Shown here: piece by piece, positions 31,346-41,138 of the stretch
Layout of the letters: every line of letters begins with the position of its first letter
Numbering within the stretch: position 1 is the first letter of the stretch
Assembly: GCA_027486895.1 (NCBI GenBank)
Contig: JAIXOE010000054.1
Span: 1 to 64,000, forward strand
Origin: Sphingomonadales bacterium
Lineage (GTDB): Bacteria; Pseudomonadota; Alphaproteobacteria; Sphingomonadales; Sphingomonadaceae
Direction of reading: 5' to 3'
DNA: 64,000 bases
The notes under the pieces: generated by a model
Seen by the model: the letters and a program-made list of their open reading frames with translations, nothing else
Told to the model about the DNA's origin: nothing
Database searches by the model: none
Program-made: the position numbers and the translations under genes

Positions 31346-31888
31346 TTACTGCACGTTCGCATTTTCGAACGGCGATGAAATGAAGCCAACACGCGCGAAA
31401 CCGGCCATCTGCATGGTGTAAATTGCACCACCGATACAACGATAAGGTGTGTTGATATCACCACGGATGTGCGCCTCTGGCAGCATGTCCGGCTCGATAA
31501 GTCCGGCTGCGGCAGCTTGTTCGCCACCCAGCTTTTCAAATTCAGCCTTCAAATGCTTCGCTGCACGGTCCACCAACTCGGTTGAATCGACTGGCGTTAC
31601 GTTCCAGTAAATGCGGCACTCGCCATTCGGGTTTGCACCTTCATAAGCGGGGTCACCTGGATCACGACCGCCTGCATCAGTTGTCGTCACCGACAGAAGA
31701 ACGTTTTCACGCTTTGCCTTCGTTGGTTCAAACTTGATGACCGGAATGTCCATTTTCACTGTCTGGATAGCGACCGGAATTGCGATGAGGAATACGATGA
31801 GGAGCACCAACATGACGTCGACGAGCGGCGTCGTGTTGATGTCAGACATTGGCGCATCATTGCCGCCGCCTCCTGAACTGATTGCCAT
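31346..31888 (-). CDS. exbD: ExbD/TolR biopolymer transporter (copy 1)
   Basis: INTTPLVDVMLVLLIVFLIAIP. Confidence 0.92.
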   Translation of the reverse strand: MAISSGGGGNDAPMSDINTTPLVDVMLVLLIVFLIAIPVAIQTVKMDIPVIKFEPTKAKRENVLLSVTTTDAGGRDPGDPAYEGANPNGECRIYWNVTPVDSTELVDRAAKHLKAEFEKLGGEQAAAAGLIEPDMLPEAHIRGDINTPYRCIGGAIYTMQMAGFARVGFISSPFENANVQ

Positions 31889-31980
31889 TGGCCAATCCTC
31901 TCTAACTAAATTGGGTCAAAAATCGAGCGCCAGCGGTTGCTGGCGGATGGACCGCGCCGAGGCGCGGCCCTCACCCAATA

Positions 31981-32742
31981 TTACTTCTTAGCTGCAGCAG
32001 GTGCTGGCTTGCCAGCAGGCGCAGCGGCAGAGACAGCAGGCTTAACGCGGCCGCCCGAAGAGATGTAACCAAGCACATCGTTCGAGAAGGTTGCAAGGCT
32101 ACGTGCGATTGTCTTGTTACGTGCCTGAAGCCAGTTGTACGCAAGAACGGCAGGAACAGCAACGAACAGACCAATTGCGGTCATAATCAATGCTTCACCA
32201 ACTGGACCAGCGATCTTGCCGATGTCGGCCTGACCAGCGATGCCGATTTTAATCAGCGCCGAGTAGATGCCGATAACCGTACCGAGCAGACCAACGAAGG
32301 GAGCAGTTGCACCAACGGTTGCGAGAAACGGCAGGCCACTTGCGAGCTTGTTGTTGATAGAATCTTCCGAACGAGCCATCGCGCCATGGAGCCAGTCATG
32401 TGCCTCGACTGGGTCAGTCAAAAGGCTGTGCTGCTTTTGTGCCGAAATGCCGTCGTCAACGACCTGACGATATGCGCTGTTCTTATCAAGCTTTGCAGCA
32501 CCTTCTTCAAGCGTGGTTGCACGCCAAAATTGTGCACGGACCTCTTTATACTGGTTCAATACCTTCTGCTGTTCGAACAGCTTCGTGAACATGATGTAGA
32601 AGGAGAATACCGACATGATGACCATCACAGAGAAAATCGCGATGGAGATTGGTCCGCCTTCTTTCAGCGCGGGGATGAGACCGAATTGTGCGGCCACATC
32701 TGGGTTTGCGGCACCTGCCGCGGTCAGAAACAAAATCGACAT
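31981..32742 (-). CDS. exbB: MotA/TolQ/ExbB proton channel family protein
   Basis: LPFLATVGATAPFVGLLGTVIGI motif; operon with exbD and tonB. Confidence 0.93.
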   Translation of the reverse strand: MSILFLTAAGAANPDVAAQFGLIPALKEGGPISIAIFSVMVIMSVFSFYIMFTKLFEQQKVLNQYKEVRAQFWRATTLEEGAAKLDKNSAYRQVVDDGISAQKQHSLLTDPVEAHDWLHGAMARSEDSINNKLASGLPFLATVGATAPFVGLLGTVIGIYSALIKIGIAGQADIGKIAGPVGEALIMTAIGLFVAVPAVLAYNWLQARNKTIARSLATFSNDVLGYISSGGRVKPAVSAAAPAGKPAPAAAKK

Positions 32743-32821
32743 TTTAACTACCTCTCAAAAAATATTACTTGCTAGCAAATAAGGCCCAGAGCCAAGGCTC
32801 CCCCTATACCGGGCCAGAAAA

Positions 32822-33475
32822 TTATTTCGGTATCTGCCACCGCACGCGGTTTGAGTACGAACCTTGAACCTTTTCGCCATTGCGGACGGCCGGGTCAAAG
32901 CGTGCACGACGCTTCACGTTGGTGCAGGTTGCCGCATCAAGGTCAGGATGTCCGCTTGACTGCGTAATCTGGCAATCAATGACGCGGCCATCTGCTCCGA
33001 TGGTAACACGGAACCCGGTGGTGCCTTCACGCTCCTGCTGCAAAGCACGCGACGGATAGTCATTCGTGTTTGCCCAGTTACCTGGATTGCCCCGTGGCTT
33101 CGCTTCAGCAGTAGGACCTGCTGGCGGTGGCGGCGCGGCTGGCGCTGGTGGCGCTGCCGTGGGTACAATTGGAGCCGCAGGTGGCGGCGTATCGACTGTA
33201 CGAACCGTTGGCGGCGGAGTCACCGTCTTCACAAGCGGCGGAGGCGAAACAACCGGAGGTTCGATCTGCTTCTCAGGCTCGGGTGGTGGCTCTTCTTCTT
33301 CGGGTGGCTCTTCTTCTTTCACGTCGACCACGGTCATCTTTTCCTTGATCGCGACGACCGCATCATATGCGAGGCCAGTCACCAAGGCATAACCTAGGAA
33401 GGCGTGAAGAAGGAGTACAATGATGACAGAAACCAAACGGTTTGTGCTCATCCCATCTTGATCAGCATATGCCAT
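32822..33475 (-). CDS. tonB: TonB energy transducer
   Basis: Single TM, Pro/Glu-rich spacer, C-terminal domain YPSRALQQEREGTTGFRVTIGADGRV. Confidence 0.92.
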   Translation of the reverse strand: MAYADQDGMSTNRLVSVIIVLLLHAFLGYALVTGLAYDAVVAIKEKMTVVDVKEEEPPEEEEPPPEPEKQIEPPVVSPPPLVKTVTPPPTVRTVDTPPPAAPIVPTAAPPAPAAPPPPAGPTAEAKPRGNPGNWANTNDYPSRALQQEREGTTGFRVTIGADGRVIDCQITQSSGHPDLDAATCTNVKRRARFDPAVRNGEKVQGSYSNRVRWQIPK

Positions 33476-33730
33476 GCGGAAACAACTCTCCTACCTTCAA
33501 AACAAAACAGTACGCTAGGGACGCAAGCTTTACCATGCCCCCTAAGTACCCCCGCGATATCGAATTCTGTGTTCTTTTTTGCTCGATTCACCGATGCATT
33601 AGCCAACCCTAACAGGCCAAGCAATCCGGATTCTGCGATTCAGACGCAATTCATGGACAGGTTCACATTATGCTACAATATGATACACGCAAAACTGGCG
33701 TCTGACGCCGGCGTGAGAAAAGGATGATTA

Positions 33731-34585
33731 ATGCGATTTGTGCGGACAAAAGCCACTTTATGCTTGGTTTTGATGGGCTTGAGTAGCGCCGTAATTGCGC
33801 AGCCCGCCCCGTCCCTGCCGCCAGCATTCGCCATCGAGGCAGAAACCGGCAGCTATGCCGATATTGCCGATTTGGTAGTAATATCACCTCTGATCATCGA
33901 TGTAACGGTGCGCAACGCAAGTAAAGTTGCTCCCGAACAGGCGATAGGCGTGCCCGTATCACTCCAGCGCATGCTGATTGAAGCTGACGTCATGGCGTTG
34001 ATTCGCGGTGAAGGTGGCATCGCTTCTCGCGTCCGTTTCGTGCTGGATGTGCCCAAGGATGCCAAGGGCAAAGTGCCCAAATTGAAAAAGCAGCGGTTGT
34101 TTCTATTTGGCAGCCCAGTGTCAGGGCGCTCAGGCGAAATCCGATTGGCTCGGCCCAACGCGCTTGCTTATTTCAGCCCGGCAAATGATGCCCTCGTCCG
34201 CCGCATCACTCAAGAGGCTGTTCTGATTGATGCTCCGCAACGCATTACCAGCGTCGCCAGCGCTTTCCATAGCGCCGGGACCGTACTCGGTGAGGGCGAG
34301 ACGCAGATTTTCCTAAAAACCGAAAAGGACCAGCCAGTGTCACTGACGGTTCTTAGCCGACCGAACCAACAAAAGCAGTGGGCGGTATCCACCGCTGAAG
34401 TTATTGATTCCTCGGCCACCGCGCCTGAACGCTTCACGTTGTTATGGTATCGCCTCGCCTGCGGCCTGCCACGCAGCCTCCCCACCGACCGTATCGAAGC
34501 AGCCCGCGATGAAGATGCCGCGCGCGCGCAAGCTGACTATAAATTTGTGATCGACGCGCTCGGGCCGTGTGGCCGCAAGCGCTAG
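33731..34585 (+). CDS. Hypothetical secreted protein
   Basis: Signal peptide (LCLVLMGLSSAVIAQPAP), long coding-biased ORF. Confidence 0.65.
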   Translation: MRFVRTKATLCLVLMGLSSAVIAQPAPSLPPAFAIEAETGSYADIADLVVISPLIIDVTVRNASKVAPEQAIGVPVSLQRMLIEADVMALIRGEGGIASRVRFVLDVPKDAKGKVPKLKKQRLFLFGSPVSGRSGEIRLARPNALAYFSPANDALVRRITQEAVLIDAPQRITSVASAFHSAGTVLGEGETQIFLKTEKDQPVSLTVLSRPNQQKQWAVSTAEVIDSSATAPERFTLLWYRLACGLPRSLPTDRIEAARDEDAARAQADYKFVIDALGPCGRKR

Positions 34586-34742
34586 GGGGCTGCGCATAAG
34601 GGCGCAGCTGCCGCAAGGACCAGTGTAAACCAGTTGTTGGCATCGGGCTTGGATTGCACAGCGGCATAAGCATCACACAATGGTGCAGCAGGATCGGCCG
34701 TTAACTTGCGCTTGGCAGAAAAACGGCTTTTCAGATCTGTCG

Positions 34743-35324
34743 TCACCGCGATGCGCCGGGCACCCACATGATATCACCACCGCGGGTCGAATTGATCAGC
34801 CGACACAGGACGAAAAGATAGTCTGACAGACGATTGATGTAGTTTAACGCCTGTGGATTTATCGAAACGTCCAGCGACGCAGCGACCAGTGCCCGTTCAG
34901 CACGGCGCGAGATGGCACGTGCCATATGCATATGCGCCGCTGCCAAGCTGCCGCCCGGAAGTATGAAGCTCGTCAATGGCGGAAGCTGATCGTTTGCTTT
35001 ATCAATTGCAGCCTCAAGCCATTCGACTTGGGACGAGACAATCCGCAATTCCATCGGCGATGGTTCAAAGCTTTCGCCCGGCGTCGCGATATCGGCACCA
35101 AGATCAAACAAGTCATTTTGGATACGCCGCAACTCGGCAACCAAAGGCGTTTCGCCTTCATCGGCCGCAAGCGCCTGAAGCGCTACGCCAAGTGCGCTAT
35201 TGGTTTCGTCTATTTCGCCAATGGCGTGTAAGCGCGCGTTGGTTTTGGAGACGCGTGAGCCATCGACCAGCCCAGTGGTTCCGTCGTCACCAGTGCGCGT
35301 GTAAATCTTGTTGAGCTTTACCAT
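34743..35324 (-). CDS. Cob(I)yrinic acid a,c-diamide adenosyltransferase, PduO type
   Basis: MVKLNKIYTRTGDDGTTGLVDGSRVSK, HMHMARAISRRAERAL. Confidence 0.92.
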   Translation of the reverse strand: MVKLNKIYTRTGDDGTTGLVDGSRVSKTNARLHAIGEIDETNSALGVALQALAADEGETPLVAELRRIQNDLFDLGADIATPGESFEPSPMELRIVSSQVEWLEAAIDKANDQLPPLTSFILPGGSLAAAHMHMARAISRRAERALVAASLDVSINPQALNYINRLSDYLFVLCRLINSTRGGDIMWVPGASR

Positions 35325-35340
35325 GTCTGACGCCGCCCGC

Positions 35341-35568
35341 TTATTGCGAACCGGCGACCAAGACGAGCACAGCCAGCAAAGCGATGGTAATGGCCTGCCA
35401 TTTGACGCGGGCAAACATCATCTTGTTCTGCACTGCGAGCGATTTGGGCATTCCCGCTTCATCCACATCGGTTGGTCGCAAATTGGCAAACGCGTGAAGC
35501 CCACGGATAAGTGCAAATGCCACGGCACCAGCAGCGCCAATGATGAGGAGAACCAGCAAAATAGTCAT
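35341..35568 (-). CDS. Small twin-transmembrane protein
   Basis: Two TM segments flanking a basic loop; immediately upstream of the adenosyltransferase gene. Confidence 0.7.
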   Translation of the reverse strand: MTILLVLLIIGAAGAVAFALIRGLHAFANLRPTDVDEAGMPKSLAVQNKMMFARVKWQAITIALLAVLVLVAGSQ

Positions 35569-35611
35569 CGGGAGAAATCCTTGTCCGGGGCCAATACCCC
35601 GCGGCGCCTAT

Positions 35612-36493
35612 TTAGGCATGGGATAACGAGATTCCAAGCGGTAGCGTTGCGTGACGCAAATTATTAATAAGTCCAATGCCGCTTTCGCCCGCCGACCGCT
35701 GGTCCGACAGCGCAGGCGACGATTTGCTTTTCGCGAGCTTTTCGCCGCTGGTGTCCAACAACAACGGGTGATGCCAATATATCGGCTCAGGCAAATTCAA
35801 CAGTTGCTGCAACAGTCGGTGGATGGCGGTATATCCGAATAGATCTTGTCCGCGCACGACATGCGACACATTATCGGCGGCGTCATCAATCGTCGCGGCA
35901 AGATGGTAAGATGCCGGCGCATCTTTGCGCCACAGAACAACATCGCCAAATGCCATTGGGTCCGCAAATTGCTGCCCTGCGGCCAAATCAACCCATCGCA
36001 GCAGCCCAGACTGCACGACCGCTTTGGGCATATCAATCCGCAAGTTATGCGGAACGGAGGGGTCAATGTCGCGGTCCCTGCAAGTTCCTGGATAATGGGG
36101 GCCATCTGGACCATGCGGGACCGGCTTGTTCTTCAGCGCATTGGCAATGTCGCTTCGCGTGCAGGTGCAACGGTATAGCAACCCGTCCGCGATCAACCGG
36201 TCGCGCGCAGCTTCATATCTGGCAATGTTCTGCGATTGAAATTGCACGGGGCCATCATGATGCAGTCCAAGCCACTCCATATCGGACCGTATCGCCGCGA
36301 TATGCTCTGCGCGGCTGCGTGTCCCGTCAATATCTTCGATCCGCAGGTGGAACTGACCGCCCAAAGAACGCGCAAAATCATGCGCACACAACGCCGAAAA
36401 GGCATGTCCAAGGTGCAACCGGCCATTGGGACTCGGCGCAAATCTGGTGACGGCTGCGCCATCATATTCCGGCGGCGCAGGCAGATATTGCAT
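35612..36493 (-). CDS. gluQ: Glutamyl-Q tRNA(Asp) synthetase (ORF extends to 36541)
   Basis: TRFAPSPNGRLHLGHAFSAL, FHLRIEDIDGTRS, EKLAKSKSS; shorter than GltX. Confidence 0.87.
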   Translation of the reverse strand: MQYLPAPPEYDGAAVTRFAPSPNGRLHLGHAFSALCAHDFARSLGGQFHLRIEDIDGTRSRAEHIAAIRSDMEWLGLHHDGPVQFQSQNIARYEAARDRLIADGLLYRCTCTRSDIANALKNKPVPHGPDGPHYPGTCRDRDIDPSVPHNLRIDMPKAVVQSGLLRWVDLAAGQQFADPMAFGDVVLWRKDAPASYHLAATIDDAADNVSHVVRGQDLFGYTAIHRLLQQLLNLPEPIYWHHPLLLDTSGEKLAKSKSSPALSDQRSAGESGIGLINNLRHATLPLGISLSHA

Positions 36494-36660
36494 CAGAAAG
36501 TCGTCGGCACGCAAAAAAACATATCCCCAAAAAAATACCATATCCGGTGTGTTTGCCCCCTTGACGTCACCATATGTGCAAATAGGTTGGCAAGTGTCAG
36601 AATGCTGTAACGCTAATACGCTTAAAGCATGTATGACATAAAGGGAGTAGGGTTCGACTT

Positions 36661-37245
36661 ATGTTGCATACCGGAACTTTCGAGGCAGCGGGCCGGGCAA
36701 GGCACCCGGAGAACTGCCCGGCATTGGTGCTGAACGCGGATTACACGCCGTTGAGCTATTATCCATTGAGCCTATGGCCGTGGCAAACCGCGATTAAGGC
36801 GGTATTCCTCGACAAGGTTGATATTGTTTCCAACTACGACCGGCATGTCCACAGCCCAAGCCTCGACATGAAAATCCCGTCGGTTATCGCGCTGCGGCAA
36901 TATGTGAAGCCGTCGGAATATCCGGCATTTACCCGCTTCAACCTGTTCCTGCGTGACAAGTTTGAATGTCAATATTGTGGGTCGGGCGACAATCTGACCT
37001 TTGACCATATCGTTCCCAGGCGTTTGGGCGGAATTACCAGCTGGGAAAATGTCACAACGGCTTGCTTGCACTGCAACCTGAAAAAAGGTGGTCGCACACC
37101 CAAACAGGCACATATGCAGCTTAACATGGCCGCGATCCGCCCCACCAGCTGGCAACTGCAAGACAGAGGCCGTGCTTTCCCGCCGAACCATCTACACGAA
37201 ACATGGCACGACTGGTTGTACTGGGATATTGAGCTGCAGGGTTAA
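36661..37245 (+). CDS. HNH endonuclease
   Basis: CQYCGSGDNLTFDHIVPRRLGGITSWENVTTACLHCNLKKGG. Confidence 0.92.
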   Translation: MLHTGTFEAAGRARHPENCPALVLNADYTPLSYYPLSLWPWQTAIKAVFLDKVDIVSNYDRHVHSPSLDMKIPSVIALRQYVKPSEYPAFTRFNLFLRDKFECQYCGSGDNLTFDHIVPRRLGGITSWENVTTACLHCNLKKGGRTPKQAHMQLNMAAIRPTSWQLQDRGRAFPPNHLHETWHDWLYWDIELQG

Positions 37246-37247
37246 GC

Positions 37248-37787
37248 TTATTCGGTAACCGTCAGAGCAGGAACCGCCCTCGCCGCATCCTCGGGCGTTA
37301 TCCCCGGTGGAGGCGCAGCAGCGATACGCTCTTCGCCGCGCATGACGCGTCCAGCCCGTTTAATTGCATCTCGTAGGCGTGGATAGACGCCGCAACGGCA
37401 CAAGTTTGTGATCGCTGCATCGATTTCTGCATCAGTCGGGTTGCTGCTTTTCTTAAGCAAGACCGCCCCAGCCATGATGATACCCGGGATGCAAAAGCCG
37501 CATTGCGAAACATTGCTGGCGACAAATGCCTGTTGCAACGGATGGCTACGATCACGGCTGAGCCCTTCAATCGTCGTGACAAAGCGTCCTTCGGCTTCAG
37601 CGATCGTGACGAGGCAGGACCGTATCGCTTCGCCATCGATTTCCACCATGCACGCGCCGCAATCGCCATTACCGCAACCATATTTGGTTCCGGTCAGGTT
37701 CGATGCATCGCGCAACGCCCACAATAATGGCGTTTGCGGGTCCATTTTATACTGGACCGGGCGATCGTTGACGGTGAATTTGGTCAT
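37248..37787 (-). CDS. (2Fe-2S)-binding small subunit of xanthine dehydrogenase / isoquinoline oxidoreductase family (orphan)
   Basis: GCGNGDCGACMV, CGFCIPG, CRCGVYPR. Confidence 0.92.
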   Translation of the reverse strand: MTKFTVNDRPVQYKMDPQTPLLWALRDASNLTGTKYGCGNGDCGACMVEIDGEAIRSCLVTIAEAEGRFVTTIEGLSRDRSHPLQQAFVASNVSQCGFCIPGIIMAGAVLLKKSSNPTDAEIDAAITNLCRCGVYPRLRDAIKRAGRVMRGEERIAAAPPPGITPEDAARAVPALTVTE

Positions 37788-37818
37788 GTAGCGGCGCTAG
37801 ACACTCTTGGCGCCGCGA

Positions 37819-38583
37819 TCAATCCCGCCAGCTTTTGTCGATCTGGTCAACCTTGCGCACCATGGCATCAAATTCAACACGGCCCGATCCGCCGGGGGGC
37901 GATGCCATATACAAATCGCGCTGGTGCACCGCGATCACCTCTGGCGACACCGTGATCGGTGTGCCCATTTGCATCGTTGCGATTTGTTGTTCGCATGCGC
38001 GCTGCAACGCCCAATATTTGATGAACGCATCTGTCAATGTCTTGCCCATGACGACAGGGCCGTGATTTTTCAGCATCAATATCCGCTTATCGCCGAGATT
38101 TTGGACCAAACGCGTCCCTTCTTCTTCACGCACCGTAACGCCTTCGAAATCATGATAGGCCAGCTGGCCCATGAAGTTGCAGGCGTAGAAATTGACTGGC
38201 TGTAATCCGCCCTCAAGGCTGCATACCGCGACGGTTGCGGTTGTGTGCGTGTGGATGATGGCATGGGCATCGGGCAAAGTGCGATGGAAAAGGCTGTGCT
38301 GGACGAAGCCGGCCTTATTCACATGCCACGGGTTGTCGACATCGATCTTGTTACCGTCAATGTCGATCTTAATCAGGCTGGATGCGGTGATTTCACCGAA
38401 GTGCATACCATAAGGGTTGATGAGGAAGGCGCCTTCCTCATCCGGCACCTTCACAGTGATGTGGTTGAACACCAGTTCGTCCCAACCGAACATCGAGAAA
38501 ATGCGGTAGCAGGCAGCAAGCTCCTGACGCGCGGTCCATTCGGCTTCGCTATATTTGCTGTTCGACATTAACTGTGTGGCCAT
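37819..38583 (-). CDS. Class II aldolase/adducin family protein
   Basis: HTHTTATVAVC and MLKNHGPVVMG motifs. Confidence 0.9.
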   Translation of the reverse strand: MATQLMSNSKYSEAEWTARQELAACYRIFSMFGWDELVFNHITVKVPDEEGAFLINPYGMHFGEITASSLIKIDIDGNKIDVDNPWHVNKAGFVQHSLFHRTLPDAHAIIHTHTTATVAVCSLEGGLQPVNFYACNFMGQLAYHDFEGVTVREEEGTRLVQNLGDKRILMLKNHGPVVMGKTLTDAFIKYWALQRACEQQIATMQMGTPITVSPEVIAVHQRDLYMASPPGGSGRVEFDAMVRKVDQIDKSWRD

Positions 38584-38748
38584 GCGCGCTCTCCTGCTCC
38601 TTCGTTGCGTTGCATTATGAAACGAACATTGTGCAAGAGCAAGGCCTTGGGAGCAGCAAAAAGGCCAACGAATTTCTCCTTCCTCGTGGTTAAAAGCGCC
38701 ATTTTCGCTTGATATTTGGGGACGACCTAGTTAGGGGCCACCTCAACA

Positions 38749-38780
38749 CGCCGCCTGTGAACGCGGCGATTTTCGTTTTT
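38749..38780 (+). promoter_or_regulatory. Stem-loop in rpsU 5' region (attenuator-like)
   Basis: CGCCGC-CTGTGAAC-GCGGCG-ATTTTCGTTTTT about 60 nt before ATG 38841. Confidence 0.45.
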
Positions 38781-38840
38781 AGCCTTTCAAAGTGGCCGTT
38801 TTAAGCCATTTTGCCGATTCGATCCGGAGTTGAGTTTTTT

Positions 38841-39047
38841 ATGCAGATCATGGTTCGCGACAATAATGTTGATCAAGCCCTACGCGCGCTTAAGAAAAAG
38901 CTGCAGCGTGAAGGCGTGTATCGCGAAATGAAGTTGCGTCGTCACTTTGAAAAGCCGTCGGAAAAGCGCGCGCGTGAAAAGGCAGCCGCTGTTCGTCGTG
39001 CCCGCAAGATGGAGCGCAAGCAGCAGGAACGTGACGGCGCGAAATAG
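38841..39047 (+). CDS. rpsU: 30S ribosomal protein bS21
   Basis: [47 protein letters not shown]. Confidence 0.96.
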   Translation: MQIMVRDNNVDQALRALKKKLQREGVYREMKLRRHFEKPSEKRAREKAAAVRRARKMERKQQERDGAK

Positions 39048-39072
39048 GCGTCTGCGACCAGCAACAAGGAAG

Positions 39073-39096
39073 GCGCCTTTTACGGCGCTTTTTTTG
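39073..39096 (+). terminator. Rho-independent terminator of rpsU
   Basis: GCGCCTTTTACGGCGC followed by TTTTTTT. Confidence 0.85.
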
Positions 39097-39157
39097 TGTC
39101 TGGAATCCGCGCTGGTTTCTGCTAGTCAGCGCGCAACTTAGCCAACAGGAAATGTGT

Positions 39158-39817
39158 ATGTCCGTAACTGCTGTCCCGATTCTCCCGCTCAAAAAAGGCA
39201 CGATGACCAAATATTGGGCAGCGATTGCGCTGGTACTCGCCGCAGGTGGCGGTTTGGCATATTGGGGCACAAGCGACGTGCGGCAGGAATTTGGTGATGT
39301 GACGACAACGGCATCGGGCTTACGCTACAAGATTATAGAAGCTGGTGAAGGCCCGAACCCTACTGACAATGATGTCGTGCTCGTCAGCTATAAGGGCATG
39401 TTGAAAGACGGAACCGTCTTTGACCAAAACCCGCAGGCTGGTTTTCCAGTCACGGGCGTTGTGCCCGGTTTTTCTGAAGGTCTGAAAATCATGCAGCGCG
39501 GCGGTAAGTATCGCCTGTGGATTCCTGCAGAGCTTGGCTATGGCCCCGAAGATCAGCGTAACCCGCAAACAGGCCAGGTCGCCATTCCCGGCGGTAGCGA
39601 GCTTACTTTTGACGTTGAACTGCTTGAGTTTAAATCACGCGCCGAAATCGAGGCCATGCAAAAGCAGATGCAGGAAATGCAGAAGCAGCAAGGTGGCGCA
39701 GCGGGCGGCCCACAAGGCGGCCAGGCCAGCGGCGCACCGCAAGGCCTACCACCCGAAATCCAAGCGCAAATTGATGCACAGATGCAAGCGCAGCAAGGGC
39801 AAGCCCCGGCGCAATAA
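39158..39817 (+). CDS. FKBP-type peptidyl-prolyl isomerase with Gln/Ala-rich tail
   Basis: DNDVVLVSYKGMLKDGTVFDQN, FSEGLKIMQRGGKYRLWIPAELGYG; N-terminal TM anchor. Confidence 0.92.
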   Translation: MSVTAVPILPLKKGTMTKYWAAIALVLAAGGGLAYWGTSDVRQEFGDVTTTASGLRYKIIEAGEGPNPTDNDVVLVSYKGMLKDGTVFDQNPQAGFPVTGVVPGFSEGLKIMQRGGKYRLWIPAELGYGPEDQRNPQTGQVAIPGGSELTFDVELLEFKSRAEIEAMQKQMQEMQKQQGGAAGGPQGGQASGAPQGLPPEIQAQIDAQMQAQQGQAPAQ

Positions 39818-40030
39818 TCCGGTGCAAAGCGGTTTGCGCTGGCGTCGACATCATGCTGGTTCGATTGAATGGTCCGATTGCAACCGTTAGCAAATGCGCA
39901 ATGCTATACAGAAATTGTTCATATAATTCCGCGTAACCGGCATAGTGCAAGTCGTTCGTAACGGTTTTCAGACGACAGCCTTCCATTGGAGAGGCATTCG
40001 CACATCGGGTAGCATCGGGAGGAGCCGAAC

Positions 40031-41116
40031 TTGAGCATTACCAATATTGTGGCTATCGCCATGCTCTCCGGATCGCCGCAGTGCCCAACAGTAAGCGATC
40101 TAGTTCCCAACATAGAAATCGTAAGCGCCTCACCAGCGGTTAACGCACCGAGAGAGCAGCCGCTTGAAAATCATGCTGGTGATATCCCCGATGGTCCTGC
40201 GGCAACCAGCCCCGACGCCATAAACACGGCAACGCCATCGGCAACGGCCGCAGCGCAACCAACTTCGGCAACGGCAAAAGAGATAGCCCTTACGCAGGCC
40301 CCGCCAGCGGAGCCACCAGCCACAACCGATATCGCATCGCCGCCCGCCATCGACCCTGCTACCATCATAGTTACCGCAAGGCAGGGGCCGCCACGTAGCG
40401 ACCCGATTGCAGTTGTGAACGAGGTGTCATTTGAAGCCGTGCAAGCCGTCGATGAAGCCATTATTGCACCCATCGCTGGCGGGTATCAAAAAGGCTTGCC
40501 TGAACCGATCCGCGACGGAATACATAATGCCTTGAATAATCTCGACGAACCCATCGTGTTCGTGAACTTCCTGTTGCAGCTCAAAATTGGCAAGGCGCTA
40601 GAGACTGTGGGCCGCTTCGCTATCAACTCAACGGTCGGTGTTGCCGGCCTCTTCGACGTTGCGGAGAAAAAGCCTTTCAAACTGCCGCGCCGTTCCAATG
40701 GTCTTGCAGACACTCTCGGTTATTATGGCGTCGGTCCGGGGCCATATCTATTCCTGCCTTTTATCGGATCCACTACCGTGCGTGATCTTCTGGGACGCGT
40801 CGCTGACCTTTCGCTTTTGCCTACAGCCGTCGGCAAACCGTTTACCAATCCAATTGTCTCGGCAACCAAAGGCGCGCTTTCCTCGATTGACGACCGCGTC
40901 GAGAATGATGAAATCCTGACCCGCGTACAGCAAAGCGGCAATCCTTATGCCGCTATGCGCGAATATTATCTGAAGAAACGTCAGGCAGAGATTGATGTTC
41001 TTAAAGGCAAAAGATGCGATGCGAACATCGACCTCAACGAACTGGAGTTCCTAGATTCGTTACCAGCACCGACGAATGAACCAGCCAAACAATCGCCCGT
41101 ACCTAAAACCTCATAA
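40031..41116 (+). CDS. mlaA: MlaA/VacJ family protein with long Ala/Pro-rich N-terminus (alternative start)
   Basis: LNNLDEPIVFVNFLLQ, RFAINSTVGVAGLFDVA, LGYYGVGPGPYLFLPFIGSTTVRD. Confidence 0.9.
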   Translation: MSITNIVAIAMLSGSPQCPTVSDLVPNIEIVSASPAVNAPREQPLENHAGDIPDGPAATSPDAINTATPSATAAAQPTSATAKEIALTQAPPAEPPATTDIASPPAIDPATIIVTARQGPPRSDPIAVVNEVSFEAVQAVDEAIIAPIAGGYQKGLPEPIRDGIHNALNNLDEPIVFVNFLLQLKIGKALETVGRFAINSTVGVAGLFDVAEKKPFKLPRRSNGLADTLGYYGVGPGPYLFLPFIGSTTVRDLLGRVADLSLLPTAVGKPFTNPIVSATKGALSSIDDRVENDEILTRVQQSGNPYAAMREYYLKKRQAEIDVLKGKRCDANIDLNELEFLDSLPAPTNEPAKQSPVPKTS

Positions 41117-41138
41117 TATCAGGCGCGCCATCGCTTTC

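Noticed and set aside
34582-34767. 61-aa minus-strand ORF between the secreted protein and the adenosyltransferase
   Set aside because: Overlaps the downstream gene and has no supporting motif; could be real but I cannot support it.
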